The position numbers were made by a program, and so were the translations under genes. Under the pieces are notes generated by a model, which was given only the letters and a program-made list of their open reading frames with translations, did not search any database and was not told the DNA's origin. From NCBI GenBank assembly GCA_038253135.1, contig JBBSHJ010000073.1:1-16176 (forward strand): DNA of 16,176 nt, in the 5' to 3' direction. Origin of the DNA: JBBSHJ01 sp038253135. Its GTDB lineage: Bacteria; Actinomycetota; Actinomycetes; Mycobacteriales; QHCD01. Of this stretch, positions 1 through 8,782 are shown one piece after another; position 1 is the stretch's first letter, and each line of letters begins with the position of its first letter.

Positions 1-1421
1 GTGATCGGTCTGCTGTAGTCGGCTTCACCGTCGGCGTCGAGTGGATACCAGAGAGGGAAGGGAACGCCGTAGAACCTTTGCCGGCTAATCAGCCAATCAC
101 CAGTCAAACCCTTGGCCCAGTTCTCGAACCGGTGCCGCATGAAGTCCGGATGCCACTCGATCTCCCGCCCGCGGGCGATCAAGGCGTCGCGCAGATCGGC
201 GTCGCGGCCGCCGTTCGTGATATACCACTGGCGGCTGGTGACGATCTCGAGCGGCTTGTCGCCCCTCTCGTAGAACTTCACCGGGTGCGTGATCGGCTTC
301 GGCTCGCCGTCGAGATCGCCGGACTCGCCCAAGAGTTCGAGAACTCGCTTCTGGGCCGAGAAGACCGTCTTGCCGGCGAGCTCGGCGTACGCCGTCCGGC
401 CGCCGTCCGATTCGATCCAGTCCGGGGTGTCAGGGACGATCCGCCCGTCGCGGCCGATCACCGCCCGGGTCGGCAGCGACATCTCGCGCCACCAGGTCAC
501 GTCGGTGGCATCGCCGAAGGTGCAGATCATCGCGATGCCGGCGCCCTTGTCGGGGTCAGCCAGGCGGTGCGCGACGACCGGCACCCCGACGTCGAATAGC
601 GGCGTCCGCACCGTCTGTCCGAGCAGCCGCTGGTAGCGCACGTCGTCGGGATGCGCCACCAGAGCGACGCAGGCCGGCAACAGCTCGGGTCTGGTGGTCT
701 CGATGTGGACCGGCCCGCCGGTGCCGTGGAAGCCCACGCGGTAGAAGGCCCCCGGCTGCTCCTTGTCCTCCATCTCGGCCTGCGCGACCGCCGACTGGAA
801 GGTCACATCCCACATCGTTGGCGCGTCCGCTTGGTAGGCCTCACCGCGGTCCAGGTTGCGCAGGAAACCGCGTTGCGAGACACCCCACACGTCGCGCGTG
901 ACCGTCCGGTAGAGCAGCAACCAGTCGACGGAGAGGCCGAGGTGCTGCCAGAGCAACTGGAAGGCCTTCTCGTCCTCGACCGTGAGCCGGTCGCACAACT
1001 CGACGAAGTTGCGACGAGAGATCGGCACCTGACGCTTCCGGTCAGGTTTGGTCGGGGGGGTGAGCTCGGGGTCGTAGGGCAGCGACGGGTCGCACCGGAC
1101 GCCGTAAACGTTCTGCACCCGCCGCTCGGTCGGCAGGCCGTTGTCGTCCCAGCCCATCGGGTAGAAGACGACCTTGCCGCGCATCCGCTGGTACCGCGCG
1201 ATCGCGTCGGCGTGGGTGTAGGACCAGGCGCTGCCGATGTGCAGGGTGCCGCTGGCGGTTGGCGGTGGGGTGTCGATCGAATAGATCTGCTCGCGGGTCG
1301 CGGTGCGGTCGAAAGCGTAGGTGCGCTGCTCGTCCCACACGCCTACCCACTTCGCCTCGAGACCATCGAGGGTGGGCTTGTCCGGCATCTGCCGGTGCGT
1401 CGCGGGAGGAGCGTCGGCCAT
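1..1421 (-). CDS. valS: Valyl-tRNA synthetase, type 2 (N-terminal part, cut by window edge)
   Basis: This enzyme charges tRNA-Val with valine in the cytoplasm. About 473 N-terminal residues are visible and the reading frame is open to the window edge, so the KMSKS loop and anticodon-binding domain lie outside. Visible landmarks are IDTPPPTASGTLHIGS at residues 49-64 (HIGH-motif region), WDDNGLPTERRVQ at 91-103, the editing-domain motif ETTRPELL at 241-248, and WLISRQRFYGVPFPLWY near 450, where the chain re-enters the catalytic core. The DNGLPTE signature, in place of GTDHAGIATQ, marks the type-2 (archaeal/rickettsial-like) ValRS. The last His of HIGH is Ser here. No Shine-Dalgarno sequence precedes any candidate start. 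ATG 1421 is chosen because TACGAT lies 7 nt upstream and could give a leaderless mRNA. ATG 1430 and ATG 1388 are alternatives. Identity is very sure; the start is not. Confidence 0.95.
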   Translation of the reverse strand, partial: MADAPPATHRQMPDKPTLDGLEAKWVGVWDEQRTYAFDRTATREQIYSIDTPPPTASGTLHIGSAWSYTHADAIARYQRMRGKVVFYPMGWDDNGLPTERRVQNVYGVRCDPSLPYDPELTPPTKPDRKRQVPISRRNFVELCDRLTVEDEKAFQLLWQHLGLSVDWLLLYRTVTRDVWGVSQRGFLRNLDRGEAYQADAPTMWDVTFQSAVAQAEMEDKEQPGAFYRVGFHGTGGPVHIETTRPELLPACVALVAHPDDVRYQRLLGQTVRTPLFDVGVPVVAHRLADPDKGAGIAMICTFGDATDVTWWREMSLPTRAVIGRDGRIVPDTPDWIESDGGRTAYAELAGKTVFSAQKRVLELLGESGDLDGEPKPITHPVKFYERGDKPLEIVTSRQWYITNGGRDADLRDALIARGREIEWHPDFMRHRFENWAKGLTGDWLISRQRFYGVPFPLWYPLDADGEADYSRPI

Positions 1422-1428
1422 GCCGTCC

Positions 1429-1434
1429 ATCGTA
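1429..1434 (-). promoter_or_regulatory. Possible -10 element of a leaderless valS promoter
   Basis: On the minus strand TACGAT fits the TANNNT pattern of actinobacterial -10 boxes. It is followed by 7 nt and then ATG 1421, the spacing expected if transcription starts on the A of the start codon. There is no good -35 match; that position would fall inside the adjacent 28-bp repeat. This is an inference from spacing only. Confidence 0.3.
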
Positions 1435-1442
1435 TCGGCGGC

Positions 1443-1519
1443 CGACGAGGGAGCGAGCACCCGCTCGGATCGACGAGGGAGCGAGCACCCGCTCGGATCG
1501 ACGAGGGAGCGAGCACCCG
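1443..1519. repeat. 28-bp tandem repeat, 2.75 copies, upstream of valS
   Basis: Two exact 28-bp copies (1443-1470 and 1471-1498) are followed by a third that matches for its first 21 bases (1499-1519). The unit begins CGACGAGGGAGCGAG. The two full copies each contain the short hairpin CGAGC-ACCC-GCTCG; in the partial third copy the right arm is lost. The array ends 9 bp upstream of the candidate valS -10 box. Confidence 0.9.
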
Positions 1520-1522
1520 AGC

Positions 1523-1604
1523 GAGGAACGAGCGAGGCGCGCAGCGACCGAGGAGACCGAGCAGAAATATCGCAGAGGAACGAGCGAGGCGCGCAGTGAC
1601 CGAG
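1523..1604. repeat. 30-bp direct repeat pair of the GAGCGAGG low-complexity type
   Basis: The 30-base sequence at 1523-1552 recurs at 1575-1604 with one C/T difference. Its core is GAACGAGCGAGGCGCGCAG. The start points are 52 bp apart and the 22 bp between copies includes the AT-richer patch AGAAATAT. No coding sense is apparent. It sits between the upstream gene's terminator hairpin and the 28-bp array. Confidence 0.85.
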
Positions 1605-1610
1605 CGCCAG

Positions 1611-1644
1611 CGAGGGAAGGCACCGGTCGGGGTGCCTTCCCTCG
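1611..1644 (-). terminator. Strong hairpin terminator after the secreted NAGPA-family gene
   Basis: A perfect 14-bp stem (1611-1624 pairs with 1631-1644) closes a 6-nt loop, GGTCGG. It begins 6 nt after the stop codon of the minus-strand gene ending at 1650. No T-tract follows, which is common for actinobacterial terminators. The hairpin should separate that gene from valS. Confidence 0.8.
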
Positions 1645-1649
1645 AGACG

Positions 1650-2900
1650 TCACTGGCTGAAGATGCCCAGCATGCTCGGGACCGGACGCTGGTAACCGTC
1701 GGCGGGCCGGGCTACCTGCCAGGTGCGGGCCCAGTCGCGGACCGACAGCTGGGTCGAGCCGCCGCCGTCGAACATCATGGCGTCGCTGACGCCGAGCTCA
1801 CGCATCACACCGGTCGCCTCGCGCAGCGACAGGCCGGCGTGTCCGTAGTACGAGTTGTCCTTGATGCCCTCGCACACCGCGACGTACAGCGTCGTACCGC
1901 CGTCGGCGATGCCGACAATGGTTCGCGCCACCTGGCGGTCGGACACGCAGGCGGCATTCGCCTGCAGGATGCCATTGCGGATCAGGATCAGCCCGACGCC
2001 GAGGGCCTCGTAAACCGTGCGGCCGGTCGACGTGGTCGCGGGCTGCATCATCTTGCCGAGCCTGAGGCCGATGCGGGGCTTGAGCGCATTGAGCCGATCC
2101 ACACCGCGCCCCTGGGCCACCAGCACGTAGCCGTTCGTCGGTCGGGCCTGCGTGGTGAACCGTTGGCTGATCGCCGTGATCCGATTATTGGCCACGAAGA
2201 TCTCCTCGACGCGTCCCGACGAGATCACGTACGACATCGGTGTGTTCCCCCACATCGCGCCATACATTCCGATCCCGTCGGCCGCGAGGTTCTGACTGTT
2301 CATGGTGTTGAGGGCCAGCACCTTGCCGTTCGCCCAGATGATCTCGTTCATCTTCACCTTGGCCAGGCCGACGTGCCCGTCGCGATATCCGACGAGGGCG
2401 TCCTGGGCGACGAAGCTGCCCTTGCGCGTGGTGCCGTTAAGGACCTCCGGTCCCCACGCCGTCCATGTCTGTCCCCAATAGAAGAAGTCGGCGTTGGTGG
2501 CGACGAGACCGTAACGCGTGTGTCCGAGCCGCTGCGTGGACGTCGCCCGGCTGTTCAGCGCCTGACCCGCGATCGGCCCGAACTTGACCCGCGGGCGGCC
2601 GACCGTCTTCGCCTTGAGCAGGAAGAGTCTCGTGCGGTCCAGGGCGGTCCAGCGGTGCACGTACATTCCGGGACGGCTGTACGTCGTGTGGACGGAGCGG
2701 TTCTGGTAGGGGCTACCCGGCTTGGAACACGGCAAGCCCTTGGTGGTGATTCCCGTCGTGCTCGTCGCCGGCGGTACGACGCCCGGGCCGCTCTCGGCGG
2801 GCGCACCCGCGGAGGATTGCCCCGCGGCGCCCGCCGTTGCGGACAGGGCCAGTGCCGTGAGCATGGCGGCCGACCCGGCCGCGATCCTGCGGTGGTGCAT
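1650..2900 (-). CDS. Secreted NAGPA-family (phosphodiester glycosidase-like) protein, copy A
   Basis: This 416-residue protein has an N-terminal signal peptide: HHRR, then a hydrophobic stretch at about residues 11-27 with a small-residue cleavage region, and then a Ser/Pro/Thr-rich linker to about 54. It is therefore likely exported. The rest resembles the NAGPA domain (PF09992): NADFFYWGQ at 136-144, where the family often has an NGGYF-like motif, VGIADGGTTLYV near 329-340, and DAMMFDGGGST at 373-383. Family members cleave phosphodiester-linked sugars; the substrate here is unknown. Cysteines at 58, 318 and 343 are shared with the neighbouring paralogue and could form a disulfide. The ATG start has AAGGGAAGGAAG just upstream. 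It probably has its own leader, because 201 bp separate it from copy B. A strong hairpin follows the stop. The family call is fairly sure; the function is not. Confidence 0.85.
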   Translation of the reverse strand: MHHRRIAAGSAAMLTALALSATAGAAGQSSAGAPAESGPGVVPPATSTTGITTKGLPCSKPGSPYQNRSVHTTYSRPGMYVHRWTALDRTRLFLLKAKTVGRPRVKFGPIAGQALNSRATSTQRLGHTRYGLVATNADFFYWGQTWTAWGPEVLNGTTRKGSFVAQDALVGYRDGHVGLAKVKMNEIIWANGKVLALNTMNSQNLAADGIGMYGAMWGNTPMSYVISSGRVEEIFVANNRITAISQRFTTQARPTNGYVLVAQGRGVDRLNALKPRIGLRLGKMMQPATTSTGRTVYEALGVGLILIRNGILQANAACVSDRQVARTIVGIADGGTTLYVAVCEGIKDNSYYGHAGLSLREATGVMRELGVSDAMMFDGGGSTQLSVRDWARTWQVARPADGYQRPVPSMLGIFSQ

Positions 2901-2922
2901 GGACTTCCTTCCCTTACCTCAC

Positions 2923-2992
2923 GCACCGGTCTCTCACCGGGTGCGGCGGAAGCCTAAGGGGCGGGAGCACTCCGACGGGGGCGGTTTCGCCC
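2923..2992 (-). promoter_or_regulatory. Structured 5' leader of NAGPA copy A
   Basis: Two hairpins lie in the 200-bp gap upstream of the start at 2900. One pairs GCACCGGT (2923-2930) with ACCGGGTGC (2936-2944), an 8-bp stem with one bulged G and a CTCTC loop. The other pairs GGGCG (2979-2983) with CGCCC (2988-2992). A patch at 2996-3018, AT-rich for this genome, may hold the promoter, but no clear -35/-10 pair is seen. The leader matches no riboswitch class I can recognise. Confidence 0.35.
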
Positions 2993-3045
2993 AACCGTTA
3001 TCAAAAGAAGGTCAAACACTCTCGAACGGGATCGCGTGGAGGCCC

Positions 3046-3070
3046 GCCGCTACCGACGGTAGGTCGCGGC
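3046..3070 (-). terminator. Weak imperfect hairpin after NAGPA copy B
   Basis: GCCGC-TACC (3046-3054) pairs with GGTA (3058-3061) and GCGGC (3066-3070) around a GAC loop, with a 4-nt bulge. It lies 32 nt downstream of the stop of the gene ending at 3102. There is no T-tract. It could instead be part of the next gene's promoter region. Confidence 0.25.
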
Positions 3071-3101
3071 GAACCCGGCGCGGCCCTGCTGTCCCGGCCG
3101 G

Positions 3102-4307
3102 CTATTGGCTGAAGATGCCGAGGATGCTGGGAACCAGGCGCTGCCAGCCGTCGGAGGAGCGCGCCATCTGCCAGGTGTGCGCGGCGTGGCGGACCGACAT
3201 CTCGGCCGAGCCGCCGCCGTCGAACATCATCGCGTCGCGCACGCCGAGGGACCGCATCACACCGGCTGTCTCCCGCAGCGACATGCCCGCGTCGCCGGTC
3301 GCCTGGTTGTCCTTGATGCCCTCGCACACGACGACGTACAGGGTCTTGCCGCCGTCGGCGATACCGAGAACGGTCCTGGCCACCCGGCGGTCCGCGACGC
3401 AGGCCGCGTTGGCGTGCAGGTCGCCGTTGGCGATCACGATCAATCCGATGCCGACAGCCTCCTCGACCCTCCGACCGGTCGAGTCCGTCGCCGCGGACAT
3501 CAGCTTTCCGATCTTCAGTCCCACACGCGGCCCGAGCTTGTTGAGCCGGTCGACGCCGTCGCCCTGGGCCACGAGCACGTAGCCGTCGGCCGGGCGCGGC
3601 TCGGTCGTGATCTCGTGGTTGATCCTCGTGATCCTGTCGTGCGAGACGAAGACCTCCTCCGCTCGGCTGGACCCGGACAGGTACAGCCGCGACGTGTTAC
3701 CCCACAGTGGTCCGTAGAGCCCGACGCCGTCAGCCGGCAGGTTCTGGCTGTTCATGACGTCCAGACCGATCACCTTGCCGTTGGTCCAGATGATCTGGTG
3801 CATGGCGACCTTGGTACGGGCGACGTGGCCGTCGCGGTACTGCACGAGCGCGTCCTGCGGCGACGCGTTGCCCTTTCGCGTCACACCGTTCAGCACCTCG
3901 GGTCCCCACGGCGTCCAGCTCTGACCCCAGAAGTAGAAGTCGGCGTTGATCGCGGCCAGCCCGTAGCGGGAGTGGTAGAGCCGGCTGTTCACCGCCGAGC
4001 GCTGTGCCACCGAGACACCCGGAAGCGGGGCGATCTTCACCTTCTTCGCCCCGACGGTGCTCGCCTTGAGCACATAGAGGTTGGTCCGCCCCGGGGCCGT
4101 CCAGCGATGGATCGACATCCCTGGTCGGGAATAGGTCTCGGTCGCGGTGCGGGCCAGGTACGGGCCGTGCGGCGTCGTACAGGGCAGACCTGTTGCACCG
4201 TTCGCCCCCGCGTCGGCGGCCACGATTCCTACGACTGCCGTCGCGGCAACGCAGAGTGACAGCGCCACGCGAAGGCTTGGACCGTTGGCCGACCTGTGGC
4301 CGAGCAT
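3102..4307 (-). CDS. Secreted NAGPA-family (phosphodiester glycosidase-like) protein, copy B
   Basis: This 401-residue protein is a paralogue of the next gene downstream, well over half identical by eye across the mature domain and ending in the same LGIFSQ. The signal peptide has a basic start, a hydrophobic core at about 12-31 and an ADA-G cleavage region, so it is likely exported. Landmarks are NADFYFWGQ, LGIADGGKTLYVVVCEG and DAMMFDGGGS at 358-367, with 34 residues after DGGGS exactly as in copy A. Unlike copy A it lacks the long Ser/Pro linker. ATG 4307 is chosen over the in-frame start at 4340 because GGAGG lies 6 nt before it and the signal peptide then begins properly. It follows the ABC gene ending at 4452 with 144 bp between them. 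Substrate and partners are unknown. Confidence 0.85.
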   Translation of the reverse strand: MLGHRSANGPSLRVALSLCVAATAVVGIVAADAGANGATGLPCTTPHGPYLARTATETYSRPGMSIHRWTAPGRTNLYVLKASTVGAKKVKIAPLPGVSVAQRSAVNSRLYHSRYGLAAINADFYFWGQSWTPWGPEVLNGVTRKGNASPQDALVQYRDGHVARTKVAMHQIIWTNGKVIGLDVMNSQNLPADGVGLYGPLWGNTSRLYLSGSSRAEEVFVSHDRITRINHEITTEPRPADGYVLVAQGDGVDRLNKLGPRVGLKIGKLMSAATDSTGRRVEEAVGIGLIVIANGDLHANAACVADRRVARTVLGIADGGKTLYVVVCEGIKDNQATGDAGMSLRETAGVMRSLGVRDAMMFDGGGSAEMSVRHAAHTWQMARSSDGWQRLVPSILGIFSQ

Positions 4308-4450
4308 GAGATCCTCCGGTGCTCCAGACTCCGTAAACACTCGCGGCAGGCAGACTACGGAAGACCTACTCCGAACGGAACCACTAGCCCCAATCGCAAT
4401 CAGGATTTAACTCACGTCACGCCAGACACACCCACCTATTCACCCCGTTC

Positions 4451-4465
4451 GTTACGCACGGTAAC
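4451..4465. promoter_or_regulatory. GTTAC-N5-GTAAC inverted repeat upstream of NAGPA copy B
   Basis: A perfect 5-bp inverted repeat with a 5-bp centre overlaps the stop codon of the upstream ABC gene. GTAAC elements resemble half-sites described for the response regulator MtrA, but those are usually direct repeats, so this is only a weak suggestion. The remaining sequence at 4308-4450 shows no clear -35/-10 pair. Confidence 0.2.
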
Positions 4466-6266
4466 CAGCAGCCTGGATGCGGAAGAGTTCGGAGTAGACA
4501 CCGGCAGCGGCCATCAGGTCCTCGTGCGAGCCCGCCTCGACCAGCCGAGAGCCCTGCAGCACGAGGATCATGTCGGCCATCCGCACGGTGGAGAAGCGGT
4601 GCGAGACCAGCACGGTGATCCGCCCGGCGGTCTCGCCGCGACGGGCCTGCCCGGCAAACGACTCGAAGAGCGCGTGCTCGGTCTCGGCGTCCAGCGCCGC
4701 GGTCGGCTCGTCCAACACTTGCAGCAACGGGTCATCCCGCATGAAACCGCGCGCCAGCGCGATCTTCTGCCACTGCCCGAAGGACAGATCGACGCCGTTG
4801 TCCCAGGTCGGGCCGAGTTGCGTGGCCAATCCAGCGGGGAGGACCGCCACGACGTCATCCGCCCCGCCGCGGCGTACCGCCGTCGCGACCGCGCCGCGAT
4901 CGTCGGACCGGGGCAGATCGCCGACGCCGACGGAGTGCCGGGCGGGCAGCTCGAAGGTGAAGAAGTCCTGGTAGGCGCCGGCGAGCCGTTCGCGCCACAG
5001 CACCGCCGGGAGCCGCTGCAGGTCGGCACCGTCCACCGTGATCCGGCCGGACGTCGGGGCGTAGAACCGCGACAGCAACTTCATCAGGGTCGACTTGCCG
5101 GCCCCGTTGTCGCCGACCACGGCGACGACCGACCCGGCGGGCAAGGCGATCGAGACGTCGTCGAGGGCGAGCCGATCGGTGCCCGGATAGCGGAACGACA
5201 CGTGCTCGAACGCGATGCCCTCGTTCAGCTGGTCCGGTACGACGCCGTCGGCGGCGTCGCGATGCTCGCTCGCATAGGCCTCGAGCCAGCCGAGCCGCTG
5301 GGACGCGTCGAGCCACATCCTCACGAAATCCGCCTCGCCGGCGGTCATCGCCACATACTGCGACAGCCGGCTGCCGGCGGTCACGACCAGCAGCACCTGG
5401 CCGGCCGAGGCGGACAGCACGGTGGCGCTGAGCACGACCGCAGCGACGTATGCCGCGGCGAACAGCGCCCAGCTCGCCGCCTGCCACAGCGCGGTGTGCC
5501 ACCGGGTCCGGGCCAGCGGCGCGTACCACGCGTCCCACGCCGCGCGGCGCCGCCGGATCAGCTCCGGACCGATGCGGGAGAGTCGCACCTCCTTCGCCGG
5601 CGGCTGCGTCGTACCGAGAACGAAGAGGTGCCGGTGCCGGCGCTCGTGCGGCGCGACGTCCTCCATCACCCGCTGCGAGACCGCCGACCGACGCGCCGCC
5701 ACCCAGACCGTCGGCAGCGCGAAGACCAGCAGCAGCCCCATCGCCAGGTGGACCGACATCACCAGGGCCAGCGTGATCAGCAGCCGCACCGCCGAGCCGA
5801 GCAGGCTGAAAAGCGCCAGATACATGTGATCGAGCTGGTAGGTCTGCTCCTTGAGGACCGACAACCGGTCGAGGTAGTCCGGCCGCTCCTGGTGCTCGAT
5901 CGTCGGCACCTGAGCCTGCAGTCGCGCCACGTGGCCCTCGAGCGCGGCCCCGACCCGCATCCGAAAGGTGCGCTGCACCCGGCCGGCGAGGGTCTGCAAC
6001 AGCCATGACCCGACGCCGGACGCGGCCAGACCGAAGCAACCGAGGTAGACCTCGCCGTGGTGGCCGCGGCCGAGCCCGTCGGCGAGCAGCACCAGCCAGA
6101 CGGCGAAGAGGCTGCCCGGCACGGCCTCCAGCAGCGCCATGCCGAGGGAGAGCACGATCAGCTTGGGCTCGGCCCGGTAGGCCAGCTGCATGGACCGGCG
6201 CAGCGTGGGCAGAGCCTTGGGCAACTCCGCACGCGGGTCCGGCGCAACGGCCGTCCAGCCGGTCAC
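4452..6266 (-). CDS. ABC exporter half-transporter (permease-ATPase fusion), second gene
   Basis: This 604-residue protein has an N-terminal transmembrane domain, with hydrophobic segments near residues 36-65, 75-92, 155-190 and 262-300. A C-terminal ATPase follows: Walker A GDNGAGKS 385-392, Q-loop Gln433, signature LSFGQ 494-498, Walker B LLQVLDE 514-520 with the catalytic Glu, and switch His556. It should pair with the upstream half-transporter to export an unknown compound. EVRLSR near 226-231 parallels the EIRLFG stretch of its partner, seen in peptide and lipid exporters. GTG 6266 is chosen because GGAGGT lies exactly 6 nt before it; the frame continues upstream to a GTG at 6320 with no ribosome site. 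The signature has Phe where Gly is usual (LSGGQ). The gene may be translationally coupled to the small ORF before it. Confidence 0.9.
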   Translation of the reverse strand: MTGWTAVAPDPRAELPKALPTLRRSMQLAYRAEPKLIVLSLGMALLEAVPGSLFAVWLVLLADGLGRGHHGEVYLGCFGLAASGVGSWLLQTLAGRVQRTFRMRVGAALEGHVARLQAQVPTIEHQERPDYLDRLSVLKEQTYQLDHMYLALFSLLGSAVRLLITLALVMSVHLAMGLLLVFALPTVWVAARRSAVSQRVMEDVAPHERRHRHLFVLGTTQPPAKEVRLSRIGPELIRRRRAAWDAWYAPLARTRWHTALWQAASWALFAAAYVAAVVLSATVLSASAGQVLLVVTAGSRLSQYVAMTAGEADFVRMWLDASQRLGWLEAYASEHRDAADGVVPDQLNEGIAFEHVSFRYPGTDRLALDDVSIALPAGSVVAVVGDNGAGKSTLMKLLSRFYAPTSGRITVDGADLQRLPAVLWRERLAGAYQDFFTFELPARHSVGVGDLPRSDDRGAVATAVRRGGADDVVAVLPAGLATQLGPTWDNGVDLSFGQWQKIALARGFMRDDPLLQVLDEPTAALDAETEHALFESFAGQARRGETAGRITVLVSHRFSTVRMADMILVLQGSRLVEAGSHEDLMAAAGVYSELFRIQAAGYRA

Positions 6267-6372
6267 GAGCGGACCTCCGCCGTGTGCATCGCAGCGAGCG
6301 CCCCAGCGGGCGGCCGCCACGACGGCGGGCGCGGGCGAGGAGCGGAACGGGGGAGGTCCGCGGGCGGCGCGG

Positions 6373-6376
<4 letters not shown>
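6263..6376 (-). CDS. Candidate 37-residue peptide between the two ABC genes
   Basis: This small ORF fills the 106-nt gap between the two ABC genes. Its ATG overlaps the upstream stop as ATGA, and its TGA overlaps the downstream GTG start as GTGA. GAGGAG lies 5 nt before the ATG, a good ribosome site. The peptide begins MTAPPADLPRSAPRPRPPSW. It is rich in Pro, Arg and Ala, has no Cys and no membrane segment, and I recognise no family. It could be a true small protein, a coupling leader that delivers ribosomes to the next gene, or the decayed N terminus of a longer protein. Confidence that it is translated is moderate; no function is claimed. Confidence 0.45.
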
Positions 6377-8214
<1,838 letters not shown>

Positions 8215-8274
8215 GACGTCACGTGTTCCTCCGCTCGCAGCGCAGACCGGGGTAGTCCGTGCACCAAAATCCGT

Positions 8275-8288
8275 GGGCGATATCCCCC
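8275..8288. promoter_or_regulatory. GGGNGATATCNCCC imperfect palindrome upstream of the ABC genes
   Basis: A 14-bp near-palindrome (GGGCGATATCCCCC) sits 61 bp upstream of the first ABC gene and 87 bp from the end of the VOC gene. It could be an operator. No certain promoter is seen nearby, and the overlapping TGACGTCA and CACGTG at 8213-8225 are further short palindromes next to the start codon. Confidence 0.25.
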
Positions 8289-8334
8289 AGTCAGATCACG
8301 TTTCAGCATGCCGGCGGCGGTCGACTGAGGTCTT

Positions 8335-8358
8335 GACGAAATCCGTCACCGCTTCGTC
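8335..8358 (-). terminator. Possible hairpin after the VOC gene
   Basis: GACGAA (8335-8340) pairs with TTCGTC (8353-8358) around a 12-nt loop, starting about 10 nt past the stop of the minus-strand VOC gene. The stem is short and has no T-tract, so this is a weak call. Confidence 0.3.
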
Positions 8359-8368
8359 GCTGCGGCCC

Positions 8369-8743
8369 TCACGAATCCGATGGTTGCGGAGCGCTCAGCA
8401 TCAGGTCGTAGCCGTCGGGGTCGACCACGCCGGCCTCCCGGATGCCCCACGGTTGATCGGTCGGCTCGCTGCGGATGCGGTAGCCGGCCGAGCGCAGCCG
8501 CTCGACGGTCACGTCGACATCGTCAACAGCGAAGTAACCGAGCGGGTGCGGCTGTGGACCGCCCTCGGTCGCCTGATGCAGCAGCAGCCACGCACCGTCG
8601 GAAGTGCCCTTGGTCGGCAGGCGCAGCGTCACGTCGCCCTCGTCGGGCCGCCGCTGCAGCCCCAGCGCGCCCTCATAGAACTTCGCCGACGCCTCGACGT
8701 CGGTGCAGAAGATGATGATCCCGTCGAACGCTACGGTGCCCAT
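8369..8743 (-). CDS. VOC-fold protein (glyoxalase/bleomycin-resistance-like)
   Basis: This 124-residue single-domain protein has the vicinal-oxygen-chelate layout: FDGIIIFCTDVEASAKFYEGALGL at the start, LGYFAVDDVDVTVERLRSAGY in the middle and GVVDPDGYDLMLSAP at the end. Members bind or act on small molecules such as methylglyoxal adducts or antibiotics; the substrate here is unknown. The final motif is usually DPDGNxxEL, whose Glu is a metal ligand. Here that position is Met, so it may be a metal-free binding protein. The ATG start has AGGGGAAG about 8 nt upstream. It is transcribed away from an ArsR-type regulator 62 bp distant, which probably controls it. It is separated by 154 bp from the ABC genes downstream. 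Confidence 0.88.
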   Translation of the reverse strand: MGTVAFDGIIIFCTDVEASAKFYEGALGLQRRPDEGDVTLRLPTKGTSDGAWLLLHQATEGGPQPHPLGYFAVDDVDVTVERLRSAGYRIRSEPTDQPWGIREAGVVDPDGYDLMLSAPQPSDS

Positions 8744-8782
8744 GTGCTCGCTTCCCCTCGTCGTACGCCGTGCAGTGCGGGT

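Noticed and set aside
651..2957. Long plus-strand open frame (768 codons) opposite valS and NAGPA copy A
   Set aside because: It is antisense to two convincing genes, shows no domain, is rich in Arg, Gly, Ala, His and Val as expected from a shadow frame in high-GC DNA, and crosses a terminator and repeat array.
4296..6008. Long plus-strand open frame (570 codons) opposite the second ABC gene
   Set aside because: The complementary strand encodes a complete ABC ATPase with all motifs; the plus frame has biased composition and no recognisable family.
6267..6320. 18-residue N-terminal extension of the second ABC protein from GTG 6320
   Set aside because: No ribosome site precedes it, whereas GTG 6266 has GGAGGT at the ideal distance.
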